DNA from: Methylotenera sp.
GTDB lineage: Bacteria; Pseudomonadota; Gammaproteobacteria; Burkholderiales; Methylophilaceae
Assembly (NCBI RefSeq): GCF_029945535.1
Contig: NZ_JAQSCU010000001.1
Span: 1 to 63,080, forward strand
Direction: 5' to 3'
DNA length: 63,080 nt
Shown here: piece by piece, positions 1-7,183 of the stretch
Position numbering within the stretch: the stretch's first letter is position 1
How the letters are laid out: each line of letters starts with the position of its first letter
Position numbers and translations under genes: made by a program
Notes under the pieces: generated by a model
What the model was told of the DNA's origin: nothing
Databases searched by the model: none
The model's input: only the letters and a program-made list of their open reading frames with translations

Positions 1-50
1 CTAGTGCAATTTATATTGCTAGGTGGGTCAATTCTGAGTGCAATTCAACA
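1..50. repeat. Terminal repeat, probable insertion-sequence end (left copy)
   Basis: These 50 bases are the exact reverse complement of 63028-63077. Read outward from the window they begin TG and continue TTGAATTGCACTCAG. Sequence directly inside the two copies differs, so the shared segment has a sharp boundary. That is what is expected where a contig ends in a multicopy element. The TG start is compatible with an IS21-like terminus, but no transposase is present here, so the family is a guess. Confidence 0.6.
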
Positions 51-77
51 TATAGCATACAACTCAAATATTCTGCG

Positions 78-165
78 TTCGCGAATGGCGAATATTTTAA
101 ATAAGCTATTGATATTTTTATTTATGTTGTTTATATTCTTTATTCGCGAATAGCGAATAAAGAAT
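78..165 (+). promoter_or_regulatory. Promoter flanked by repeated operators of the HTH-nucleotidyltransferase pair
   Basis: A good sigma-70 promoter is visible: TTGATA at 109-114, a 17-bp spacer and TATATT at 132-137. Two near-identical 17-mers, TTCGCGAATRGCGAATA, lie at 78-94 (upstream of the -35) and at 143-159 (over the expected transcription start). The second copy sits inside a larger inverted repeat with 13-bp arms at 135-147 and 153-165, ending 3 bp before the ATG at 168. This is the layout of an autoregulated operon. That the downstream HTH protein binds here is inference. Confidence 0.65.
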
Positions 166-167
166 AT

Positions 168-725
168 ATGAGAATTAGAATGGCAAAATCAATTGCTAAC
201 CCACAAATTTCTTTAAAACCACAAGATTTGGTGGTGTTGTTACGTCTATCTCTTGGTAAAGATGTGATGCCTACCTATGCGCAATTAGCGGATGAGTTGG
301 GGATTACTGCGTCTGAGATTCATGCAAGTTTAGGGCGTGCGCAATTGGCGCAGCTGGTTTATAAAAATTCGCAAAATAAACCTTGCTTGGTGTTAGAGGC
401 GTTTAAGCAGTTTGTGTTGCATGGCGCTCGCTATGCTTTCCCCGCTATGCGCGGTGAAATGACACGGGGTGTAGCTACTTTGTATGCAGCACCTCCACTC
501 AAAAATATGATTGTGCAGCCCAATGACCCCCCGCCTGTTTGGCCTAGCGCCACTGGCGATGTGCGTGGTATGGCGCTGCAACCGCTTTACCCAAGTGTGC
601 CCAATGCCGCACAACGTAACCCTGCATTGTATGAGTTGCTGGTGTTGTTTGATGCCTTGCGTGCAGGTAGCGCACGTGAGCGCGCACTTGCGCAAGATTT
701 GCTTAATGAGCGATTGAGCGCATGA
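168..725 (+). CDS. Helix-turn-helix protein paired with a nucleotidyltransferase
   Basis: This 185-residue protein has a winged-helix-like N-terminal part. Residues about 36-64 read as a helix-turn-helix (PTYAQLADELGITASEIHAS). The middle, residues 82-145, contains conserved-looking blocks such as HGARYAFPA, RGVATLYAAPPL and PPPVWP, and the C-terminal helix carries alternating charge (RERALAQDLLNERL). I recognise the pair as one that recurs in bacterial genomes with the downstream nucleotidyltransferase, without a settled function. The stop codon overlaps the next start (ATGA), so the two are translationally coupled. Neither start candidate, ATG 168 or ATG 180, has a strong ribosome site. The gene probably encodes the DNA-binding regulator or antitoxin-like partner of the pair. 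That role is inferred from context. Confidence 0.7.
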   Translation: MRIRMAKSIANPQISLKPQDLVVLLRLSLGKDVMPTYAQLADELGITASEIHASLGRAQLAQLVYKNSQNKPCLVLEAFKQFVLHGARYAFPAMRGEMTRGVATLYAAPPLKNMIVQPNDPPPVWPSATGDVRGMALQPLYPSVPNAAQRNPALYELLVLFDALRAGSARERALAQDLLNERLSA

Positions 726-1432
726 GCATGAATGCCAACGACCCCAATGTAGTGTTGTTAGAGTTGGTTGCGCACCATTTAGGCGATGCTTTGCATGCGC
801 AAATGATGTTTGTAGGCGGCGCTGTGGTGGGTTTGCTGATTACCGACCCAGCCATGCCTGCCATTAGACCTACTGAAGATGTTGATTTGGTGGTGCAAGC
901 CACTGTGTTACGTGAGTATCATCAGGTTGAAGTCGCATTAATAGCACGCGGCTTTGTGCATGATATGTCGGTTGATGCGCCCATTTGCCGTTGGCGTATA
1001 GGCGCAGTGGCTGTAGATGTAATGCCGATGGAAAAAACCGTACTAGGCTTTGCTAACCGTTGGTATCCGCTAGCGATGGATACTGCTAACGGTTTTACTT
1101 TACCCAGTCAAAAAGTGATTAAGCTGATCAGCGCGCCTGTATTTATTGCCACCAAATTAGAGGCCTTTGCTGACCGTGGTAAAGGTGATTTTTTGATGAG
1201 TCATGATTTAGGTGACATTATTGCGGTTGTTGATGGGCGAGAGTCTTTATTAGACGAATGCAAGGTTCAAGCACCTGAGCTGGTTGAGTATTTGCAAGCT
1301 CAATTTGCGACACTGCTTGCTAATCGTGCGTTTATGCAGGCTCTTTCTGGGCATTTGTCGCCCGATGGTGCCAGCCAAGCCCGCTTGCCTTTACTTGAGC
1401 GTAAACTGGGTGATCTAGCTAACTTGGTTTAG
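722..1432 (+). CDS. AbiEii-like nucleotidyltransferase-fold protein
   Basis: The protein has 236 residues. The nucleotidyltransferase signature is visible as GG at residues 32-33 followed by TEDVD, with acidic residues D53 and D55, and a third candidate Asp at D99 in AVDVMP. The spacing between GG and DxD is longer than in classical AbiEii (GS-x10-DxD), so it is a relative rather than a textbook member. Later blocks (PVFIATKLEAF, SHDLGDIIAVVDGR) also fit the AbiEii/DUF1814-type family. It overlaps the HTH gene by 4 bp and shares its operator-flanked promoter. By family, the enzyme would transfer nucleotides to RNA or protein and could act as a toxin or abortive-infection effector. No target can be read from the sequence. 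Confidence 0.75.
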   Translation: MSMNANDPNVVLLELVAHHLGDALHAQMMFVGGAVVGLLITDPAMPAIRPTEDVDLVVQATVLREYHQVEVALIARGFVHDMSVDAPICRWRIGAVAVDVMPMEKTVLGFANRWYPLAMDTANGFTLPSQKVIKLISAPVFIATKLEAFADRGKGDFLMSHDLGDIIAVVDGRESLLDECKVQAPELVEYLQAQFATLLANRAFMQALSGHLSPDGASQARLPLLERKLGDLANLV

Positions 1433-1493
1433 GTGGTTTGTAAGTATTGAGGTTTTAAGCTATGTTAATGAAAAAAACAAGAATCTAATTTAA

Positions 1494-1802
1494 ATGAACG
1501 AAGCCGAAACTCGCGCGGAACATATAGACCCAGCCATTAAAGCCGCAGGGCGTTCGCCGAAAGTAAGATCCATCAACACTTCGCAGATAAGCAATCGGCT
1601 TTTATTGATTTTGTTTTAGGCCAATATATCAAACAAGGTGTAGATGAATTAAACCAAGAAAAACTAAAAGATTTAATCGGTCTTAAATATCAGTCCATTC
1701 ACGATGCAACGACTGAACTAGGTAATACTTCAGAAATCAGGCAACTATTTGTAGGATTCCAAAAAATATCTATATCAAGCAAATTGGCAAGTAAATATTT
1801 AA
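1494..1802 (+). pseudogene. hsdR: Remnant of type I restriction enzyme R subunit (hsdR), internal deletion
   Basis: The ATG at 1494 opens a peptide MNEAETRAEHIDPAIKAAG, which is the typical HsdR N-terminus. After about 19 codons the reading frame runs to a TAG at 1617-1619. From about 1561, in another frame, the sequence reads KIHQHFADKQSAFIDF, then IKQGVDELNQEKL and EIRQLFVGFQK, which is the typical extreme C-terminus of HsdR. A run of six A near 1761-1766 shifts the last part; with one A removed it reads YLYQANWQVNI and stops at 1800-1802. Most of the gene (around 900 codons in intact members) is therefore missing, and what remains is a deletion scar. No hsdM or hsdS is present in the window. 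Confidence 0.85.
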
Positions 1803-1931
1803 TTAACCTACAATTGACTTAAAATTGTACGAAGTAACTTTTGGTAACTATAAATGCTTAAAAATTACCTCCCTCGTTTTTATATAGTTAGCAAACTTTG
1901 TAACGCATTATTTTAAAAACTGGAGAACATG

Positions 1932-2141
1932 ATGTCACATCACACTTACAAAATTATTGAGTTAGTAGGATCTTCACCCATCGGTACGGACGATGCAATT
2001 AAAAGCGCCATTGCCAAGGCATCTCTTACGGTTAAGCATTTGGAGTGGTTTGAAGTAGTTGAAACGCGTGGGCATATTGTTGATGGAGCAGTTGCTCACT
2101 TTCAAGTCACTCTTAAGGTGGGCTTTAGAATAGAAGATTAA
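1932..2141 (+). CDS. Dodecin (flavin-storage protein)
   Basis: This protein of 69 residues matches dodecin along its whole length, including [10 protein letters not shown], the [14 protein letters not shown] core with the conserved Trp that stacks on flavin, and the C-terminal VTLKVGF strand. Dodecins form hollow dodecamers that bind FMN, riboflavin or CoA and are thought to buffer flavins. I chose the ATG at 1932 because the GGAG at 1922-1925 lies 6 nt away; the ATG at 1929 would leave only 3 nt. The gene is monocistronic and ends before a shared terminator. A flavin store fits the two flavin-dependent photolyases in the window, but no direct link is shown. Confidence 0.93.
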   Translation: MSHHTYKIIELVGSSPIGTDDAIKSAIAKASLTVKHLEWFEVVETRGHIVDGAVAHFQVTLKVGFRIED

Positions 2142-2171
2142 ACTTGGTTGCTTGTTTTAATGCCAATTAAA

Positions 2172-2205
2172 AAGCCCAATGATTTCTCACTGGGCTTATA
2201 TTTTT
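2172..2205. terminator. Bidirectional terminator between dodecin and pqqA
   Basis: A stem AAGCCCA / TGGGCTT (2172-2178 with 2191-2197) is followed by a T-rich tract on the plus strand and by TTTTT on the minus strand. It can therefore serve both convergent genes. Confidence 0.7.
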
Positions 2206-2233
2206 CAATCAATTAACTGATTACTTATTCAGC

Positions 2234-2305
2234 TTATTTATTCATAACATACATTGTTACTTCAAAGCCAAAACGCATTTCTGTAGCTGCTGGTGTTGTC
2301 CACAT
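2234..2305 (-). CDS. pqqA: PqqA, coenzyme PQQ precursor peptide
   Basis: A 23-residue peptide starts MWTTPAATEMRFGF and ends EVTMYVMNK. The MWT start and the FEVTMY block are diagnostic of PqqA. The Glu and Tyr separated by three residues (E15, Y19) are the pair that PqqE/PqqD cross-link to begin PQQ synthesis. A ribosome site (AAGGA) lies about 9 nt upstream of the ATG. The gene stands alone, since no pqqB, C, D or E is adjacent and the neighbours are dodecin and a photolyase. Methylotrophs need PQQ for methanol dehydrogenase, and several carry pqqA apart from the other pqq genes or in extra copies. Whether this is the only copy in the genome cannot be seen here. Confidence 0.92.
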   Translation of the reverse strand: MWTTPAATEMRFGFEVTMYVMNK

Positions 2306-2422
2306 GATTCAGTATCCTTTTTAGTTTGGCGACTCACAATGATTCGCTCCATGTGTTGCATTATGAGCGCATCTCCAAAACCTACCCTATGTAGTTGGCG
2401 TAATTATCCCTAATGATTTTGC

Positions 2423-3982
2423 TTAAATCACATTAATGTTCTGATATATATGTTGAGCATGTGCATGTACTTCGGCTTTATCAGCTTCGCTAAATCGATC
2501 TACGTTTTTAGTCATAAAGGCGGTGCGTGGGTTGCGACTAAAGGTATCGTAATGTTTAATTAAAAAATTCCAGTAAAGCGTGGTAGTCGGGCAAGCTGTT
2601 TCGCCTGTTTTAAGTTCTGGCTTGTATTTGCAATTGCTGCAATAGTTGCTCATGCGCTTAATATACGCACCACTAGCGACGTAGGGCTTACTGGTAAAGC
2701 GCCCGCCGTTGGCGTACAAGGCCATGCCAGCCACGTTGGGAAGCTCTACCCATTCAACTGCATCTACGTACACGGCAAGATACCAAGCTTCAACTTCACG
2801 TGGATTTAGTTCGGCTAAAATTCCAAACATACCCGTCACCATTAATCGTTGAATATGATGCGCATAGCCGTGCTGCATGGTGTCACTTATAGTTTGCTTC
2901 ATGCAGTTCATGTGCGTATCGCCAGTCCAGTACCAGCTTGGCAGTGCACGTGTATGCTTGTAATGATTAGCTTCACCCATTTTGGGCATATCTAGCCAAT
3001 ATACGCCGCGTATAAATTCGCGCCATCCTAAAACTTGCCTAATAAATCCTTCTACACTGGCTAAAGGTAATTGTTGTTGATGATAAGCTACGACCGCAGC
3101 AGCAATGACTTCTCGCGGATTAAGCAATTTTAAATTAAGCGAAGCAGAAAGCAGAGAGTGCCATAAATATGGACTTTGGCTACTATTGGCTGATTGCCAC
3201 ATCGCATCTTGATGGTCACCAAACCCTGCCAGCTTATGTTTGATAAAATCATCTAAAAACCGAAGCGCAGCCGCGCGGGTGACTGGCCAAATAAAGTTTT
3301 TTAATGATCCTGGATGATTTGGAAAGTGCTTTTCTACAATATCAATCGCAGCCTGAGTAATGCCATCAATACACACCATTGGCGCTACAGGCACATTTTG
3401 CGGACCAGTTTTGCCAAAGGTTTTGCGATTTTCAGCATCATAATTCCACGCGCCGCCTAACGGCTCATTACCTTGCATTAGCACATCATATTTTTGACGC
3501 ATTTGGCGGTAAAAAAACTCCATGCGTAATTGCTTATTGCCCTTTGCCCAATGTATGAAGTCTGCTTTGGAACACATAAAATGTGTGTCATCACGCACTA
3601 CTAACTCAGTGTTCACTTCTTCACATAGCGCAATTAAATCTTGCTCTATTCGATACTCACCAGGCTCACAAACAATCACTTTTTGTGGTTTTAATACGCT
3701 GATTTTCTGTGCCCATGCGGCTTTAAGTGTTGCAAAGTTGTGTTCTCCTAACTTTAAATAACCACCTTGTAAGCCGCTTGAATATTGGCGAACGAGCTCT
3801 TCATAGAAATGACGCATGGCAGATAAAAATAAGACAATTCGCGCTTTGTGGCTCCAAACCTGAGTTGCTTCATGGTTCACCTCCGCCATGAAAATGGCAT
3901 CTTGTGTAGAGTCAAAATCCTCTAATGCTGGATTATCAAGATTTAATTGGTCGCCCAAGATTAAAATAAGGTGTCGTGTCAT
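2423..3982 (-). CDS. Fe-S cluster photolyase/cryptochrome, (6-4) photolyase type
   Basis: This is a member of the prokaryotic photolyase-related family (FeS-BCP; PhrB/CryB type), of about 519 residues from this start. It opens with LILILGDQLN, typical of the family, and carries a C-terminal FAD-binding part with GWREFIRGVYW and AGMALYANGGRF. Four cysteines fit the [4Fe-4S] ligands: one in THMNCMKQ and three in YCSNCKY...TACP. The enzyme repairs (6-4) UV photoproducts using FAD and light. I chose the ATG at 3982 because the homologous region begins there; a GTG at 4033 would add 17 residues of unconvincing sequence and overlap the upstream DUF2256 gene. It follows that DUF2256 gene in a probable operon. 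Confidence 0.9.
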   Translation of the reverse strand: MTRHLILILGDQLNLDNPALEDFDSTQDAIFMAEVNHEATQVWSHKARIVLFLSAMRHFYEELVRQYSSGLQGGYLKLGEHNFATLKAAWAQKISVLKPQKVIVCEPGEYRIEQDLIALCEEVNTELVVRDDTHFMCSKADFIHWAKGNKQLRMEFFYRQMRQKYDVLMQGNEPLGGAWNYDAENRKTFGKTGPQNVPVAPMVCIDGITQAAIDIVEKHFPNHPGSLKNFIWPVTRAAALRFLDDFIKHKLAGFGDHQDAMWQSANSSQSPYLWHSLLSASLNLKLLNPREVIAAAVVAYHQQQLPLASVEGFIRQVLGWREFIRGVYWLDMPKMGEANHYKHTRALPSWYWTGDTHMNCMKQTISDTMQHGYAHHIQRLMVTGMFGILAELNPREVEAWYLAVYVDAVEWVELPNVAGMALYANGGRFTSKPYVASGAYIKRMSNYCSNCKYKPELKTGETACPTTTLYWNFLIKHYDTFSRNPRTAFMTKNVDRFSEADKAEVHAHAQHIYQNINVI

Positions 3983-4011
3983 GGATTCATTGGATTGAGT
4001 GTTGATTAGAA

Positions 4012-4167
4012 TTACTTGGCGGCTTTGCGGCACTTGTCAGAACAATATTTGATCTCATCCCAGTTTTTGGCCCAAGATTTTCGCCACGTCATGCTTAAGC
4101 CGCATTGTGTGCAAACTTTGCTGGGCAAATTACTTTTATTGCCTTTAAATGTGTTTTTAATTTTCAA
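4012..4167 (-). CDS. DUF2256 small zinc-finger-like protein
   Basis: A 51-residue reading frame contains LPSKVCTQCGLSMTWRKSWA, then NWDEIKYCSDKCR. That is the DUF2256 pattern of two CxxC-like pairs around a Trp/Arg-rich core. Such genes are often found next to photolyase or cryptochrome genes, as here, which suggests a linked but unknown role. No ATG is in frame after the preceding stop. The most plausible start is the TTG at 4165-4167, without a clear ribosome site, so the exact N-terminus is uncertain. The stop lies 29 nt before the photolyase ATG. Confidence 0.75.
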   Translation of the reverse strand: MKIKNTFKGNKSNLPSKVCTQCGLSMTWRKSWAKNWDEIKYCSDKCRKAAK

Positions 4168-4182
4168 CTGATAATTGCTGAT

Positions 4183-4644
4183 TTACTCAGCAACCACTTG
4201 ACCATCTTTGTAAGTGGTTGTGGACTTAATGCTGCCATCTTTCGCCCAAGCGTACTCAACACCATCTTTTTTACCGTGTATAAAATTCGCCTCCAGCCTT
4301 TTTTGTCCGTTGTCGTACCACTGCGTAAACATTCCATGCTCTTGCCCTGCTTGGTAATGCGCCTCTAGTTTAAGCTGACCATTTTCGTACCATTGGTTCC
4401 AAACACCATCTTCTTTATCGTCAACATAGCTAGTTTGAATCTGTTTACTGCCATTTGGGTAATAAAAAATCTCCAAACCTTCTTTTTTACCTTTTTTAAT
4501 GTTTACTTCGTATTTTGGTTTGCCGTCTGCAAACTTCTCTACATGCTTACCAGTAAATGACTCATCAAAAAAAGTTTGTGCGCTAGCAATGCTGCTTATT
4601 GTAAATAACATGACAGCGATTAAATTGACGCTTAATTTATACAT
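4183..4644 (-). CDS. Secreted YwqK-family MORN-like repeat protein
   Basis: The product is 153 residues with a Sec signal peptide (hydrophobic residues about 6-22, then SAQ). The rest consists of about five repeats with the pattern YxxGxxxG followed by W/Y-Y-x-NGxxxxE, for example WNQWYENGQLKLEAHYQ and FTQWYDNGQKRLEANF. This is the YwqK family, sometimes annotated as an antitoxin because of Bacillus YwqK, but most members have no toxin partner and none is visible here. It probably works in the periplasm or at the outer membrane as a beta-rich repeat protein. It lies directly upstream of the DUF2256-photolyase pair and may be co-transcribed with it. Confidence 0.8.
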   Translation of the reverse strand: MYKLSVNLIAVMLFTISSIASAQTFFDESFTGKHVEKFADGKPKYEVNIKKGKKEGLEIFYYPNGSKQIQTSYVDDKEDGVWNQWYENGQLKLEAHYQAGQEHGMFTQWYDNGQKRLEANFIHGKKDGVEYAWAKDGSIKSTTTYKDGQVVAE

Positions 4645-4730
4645 AATTTAAATATCGAATGAATTGAACACATAGGATGCCAATGAGATTGAAATGTTCC
4701 CGCAGGTGCTAAATTTAGCCATTTGTGGGT

Positions 4731-4800
4731 TGTAATACAGTCAGTCACTTCAAAAATGAACGTCATCACAAAGTACTAGTCTACGTTAGGTGTAATACAA
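4731..4800 (+). promoter_or_regulatory. Direct repeat TGTAATACA, two copies 60 bp apart
   Basis: The 9-mer TGTAATACA occurs at 4731-4739 and again at 4791-4799, upstream of the EF-hand gene starting at 4824. The spacing start to start is exactly 60 bp. It may be a regulator site or part of promoter elements. I could not identify a convincing -10/-35 pair. Confidence 0.3.
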
Positions 4801-4823
4801 CACTTTTTTATAAAGGATATTGT

Positions 4824-5141
4824 ATGAAAATTTTACAAATTTTAGCAGTAGCGGCTTTGGCATTAGGCTTAACGCAAATGGCATATGCAACCCATGATGG
4901 TAAAGATGGCATGCATTGCGACCATAAGCACACCATGCAAGATGCTGACACCAACAAAGACGGTGTAATAAGCCACGATGAGTTTACCGCGGCACATCAA
5001 AAAATGGCTGATGAGATGTTTGCTAAAATGGATACCAATAAAGATGGCAAAATCGACCAAGCCGAGCGAGATGCAATGAAAGACAAAATGGGCATGCACT
5101 CCAAAATGAAAGACCACAAAATGGAGGATATGGCTAAATAG
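4824..5141 (+). CDS. Secreted small EF-hand protein
   Basis: The protein has 105 residues from the ATG at 4824, preceded by AAGGA about 8 nt upstream; an upstream in-frame ATG at 4725 has no such site. A signal peptide (MKILQILAVAALALGLTQMA) is followed by two EF-hand calcium loops, DADTNKDGVISHDE and DTNKDGKIDQAE, each with the canonical D-x-D/N-x-D-G-x-I-x-x-x-E pattern. The rest is rich in Met, His, Lys and Asp, including a HKHTM stretch and a C-terminal KMGMHSKMKDHKMEDM tail that could also bind metal. It is a likely periplasmic calcium or metal sensor/buffer of unknown partner. It is monocistronic, with a terminator downstream. Confidence 0.85.
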   Translation: MKILQILAVAALALGLTQMAYATHDGKDGMHCDHKHTMQDADTNKDGVISHDEFTAAHQKMADEMFAKMDTNKDGKIDQAERDAMKDKMGMHSKMKDHKMEDMAK

Positions 5142-5160
5142 CCTGACTCATTCAGCCTGT

Positions 5161-5197
5161 ACAAAGCCACAACTTAGATTGTGGCTTTTGTATTTTT
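5161..5197 (+). terminator. Rho-independent terminator of the EF-hand gene
   Basis: A perfect stem ACAAAGCCACAA / TTGTGGCTTTTGT with a short loop CTTAGA is followed by a T-rich tract. Confidence 0.8.
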
Positions 5198-5237
5198 AGG
5201 CGGATAATTTATCAATTATTTATTAGAGGATTTAGCA

Positions 5238-5927
5238 ATGACTTACCAAGTGTTAATTACTGGCGCCAATCGTGGTATTGGCTTGGAGTTCACTCAACAA
5301 TATGCGCAAGATGGCTGGAACGTGTTGGCGTGCTGTCGCGACCCTGAACACGCTAGCGCCTTGGGGGCTTTGGCAAAAGCGCATGCCAACATTCGCGTAT
5401 TGCATTTAGATGTAGCAGATTTTGCACAAATTGATGCGCTGGCTTTACAACTAAAAAATGAAAAGATTGATGTATTAATCAACAATGCAGGTGTTTACCC
5501 TGAAAGTAGTTTGGGCGATGCGGATACAAACGATTGGCTGAACGCGTTTAAAATCAACAGTATTGCACCACTAAAAATGGCTACGGCTTTTACTACACAT
5601 ATTGCAAATAGCGAACTTAAAAAGATAGCGACTCTTTCTAGCAAAATGGGCAGCATGAGCGACAACACTAGCGGCGGCAGTTACATTTATCGTAGTACAA
5701 AAACGGCTGTGAATATGGTGATGAAAAGCCTTTCAATAGACGTACAACCCGCAGACATTGCGGTAGTGACTTTGCACCCAGGCTGGGTAATAACCGATAT
5801 GGGCGGCAGCAATGCATTGATAGATACAAAAACTAGCGTGGCAGGTTTACGTAAGGTGATTGAGAATTTGAACTTGAGTAATACTGGAAAATTTATTGCT
5901 TATGATGGTAAAGAGATTGCTTGGTAA
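5238..5927 (+). CDS. Short-chain dehydrogenase/reductase (C-factor-like)
   Basis: This is a classical SDR of 229 residues. It has the NAD(P)-binding motif TGANRGIG near the N-terminus, the NNAG motif (INNAGVY), a catalytic Ser in the ATLSSKMGS strand, and the YRSTK active-site Tyr-Lys pair. The short overall length and the HPGWVITDMGG block resemble C-factor/CsgA-like SDRs. The substrate cannot be deduced. A ribosome site (AGAGGA) precedes the ATG. It stands alone between a terminator and a convergent gene. Confidence 0.88.
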   Translation: MTYQVLITGANRGIGLEFTQQYAQDGWNVLACCRDPEHASALGALAKAHANIRVLHLDVADFAQIDALALQLKNEKIDVLINNAGVYPESSLGDADTNDWLNAFKINSIAPLKMATAFTTHIANSELKKIATLSSKMGSMSDNTSGGSYIYRSTKTAVNMVMKSLSIDVQPADIAVVTLHPGWVITDMGGSNALIDTKTSVAGLRKVIENLNLSNTGKFIAYDGKEIAW

Positions 5928-5974
5928 AGCATAGTGCTATCACTTAAACATAGTCAAGAATGACTTGAATGAGC

Positions 5975-7099
5975 CTACTGCGCTTTAAACGGCGCACGCT
6001 CTTCTAGCTCGTTAGTATAAGCAGCAATACCTTGCGTTTCTAGTGTGACAAACGCCTTAATGGCATGTGCAAAATCAGGGTGTGAAATTTTGTGAAACGA
6101 GCAAGTTGGGCGTGGCTTAAAACCGCGAGCTAACTTGTGTTCACCTTGCGCGCCACCTTCAAAATACTGAATATTTTCTGCGATACAAAACTCTTGGGCT
6201 TGGTAATAACAAAGCTCAAAATGCAAGTTAGGCACATATTTCAGCCCCCCCCAATAGCGGCCATACAAGGTAGTTTGATGGTAAATATTCAGCGCAGCGG
6301 CTATTGGCTCACCCTCTAAATACGCCAATACCAGCAAAATATTCTGCGGCATACTACGGCCAATTTTCTGAAAAAATTCTGGAGTTAAATAAGGCGTTGA
6401 GTGATGTTCAAGGTAAGTGTTTTCATAGCATTCGTAGAAGAACTGCCATTGCTCCGGTGTAATGTCTGCACCTTTGATGCGTTTACAAACCACACCAGAA
6501 GCAGTCACTTTTTTACGCTCTTGGTGAATCTTTTTACGTTTATCGTGGCTGAGCGTACGTAAGAAATCTTCAAAATCCGTAAAACTGTCGTTTTGCCATC
6601 TAAACTGCACACCGTTGCGCTGCAGCCAACCAGCTTGCTCAAACGCTGTTGCAGAAGCGTCATCAGGGAAAAGCACATGTGCAGACGATAACTGATGTTT
6701 GTGCATAACTTCAGTAAACGCTTCTACCATCAACGCTTGTGTTTGCGGGCTATTTGCAATCAACCTCTGGCTAGTAATGGGCGTAAACGGAATCGCTGAA
6801 ACTAATTTAGGATAGTAATTCAACCCATTGCGCTCGTAAGCCTCTGCCCATGCCCAATCAAATACGTATTCACCATAAGAGTGGCTTTTAATATATAGCG
6901 GCATTGCACCCACTAATTTGCCATCATCATGCACCAGCATTGGGTAAGGCTGCCAGCCTGTTCCTTTGCCAACTGAGCCTGAACTTTCTAAGGCGCTTAA
7001 AAACGCATGGCTGAGTAGTGGCATATCTCCCACCAGTGCATCCCAGCTTTGCGCATCAACTTGCTGGATGCTATCGGTGATTTCTAGAATCAAGCTCAT
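5975..7099 (-). CDS. GNAT-fold protein, DUF482/peptidogalycan-type N-acyltransferase
   Basis: The 374-residue protein belongs to the DUF482 group of acyl-CoA N-acyltransferase-like proteins, related to FemAB. Recognisable blocks are MPLLSHAFLSALE, the WQPYPMLVHDDGKLVGAMPLYIKSHS strand pair, FLRTLSHDKRKKIHQERK and the C-terminal FEGGAQGEHKLARGF. No signal peptide is present, so it is cytoplasmic. The family is widespread in Proteobacteria, but the acceptor substrate is not established. It is convergent with the SDR gene and has no obvious operon partner. Confidence 0.82.
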   Translation of the reverse strand: MSLILEITDSIQQVDAQSWDALVGDMPLLSHAFLSALESSGSVGKGTGWQPYPMLVHDDGKLVGAMPLYIKSHSYGEYVFDWAWAEAYERNGLNYYPKLVSAIPFTPITSQRLIANSPQTQALMVEAFTEVMHKHQLSSAHVLFPDDASATAFEQAGWLQRNGVQFRWQNDSFTDFEDFLRTLSHDKRKKIHQERKKVTASGVVCKRIKGADITPEQWQFFYECYENTYLEHHSTPYLTPEFFQKIGRSMPQNILLVLAYLEGEPIAAALNIYHQTTLYGRYWGGLKYVPNLHFELCYYQAQEFCIAENIQYFEGGAQGEHKLARGFKPRPTCSFHKISHPDFAHAIKAFVTLETQGIAAYTNELEERAPFKAQ

Positions 7100-7183
7100 T
7101 AATCGCTTATATTAAGCTGCAAAGAAATGGTCAGACTGACTTGGGGAAGTAACGTTGAATACAACGTAATGTTAGCTTGATAG

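Noticed and set aside
4183-4644. YwqK-type protein as an antitoxin
   Set aside because: The family label comes from one Bacillus protein. Here the product has a signal peptide and no toxin gene is adjacent.
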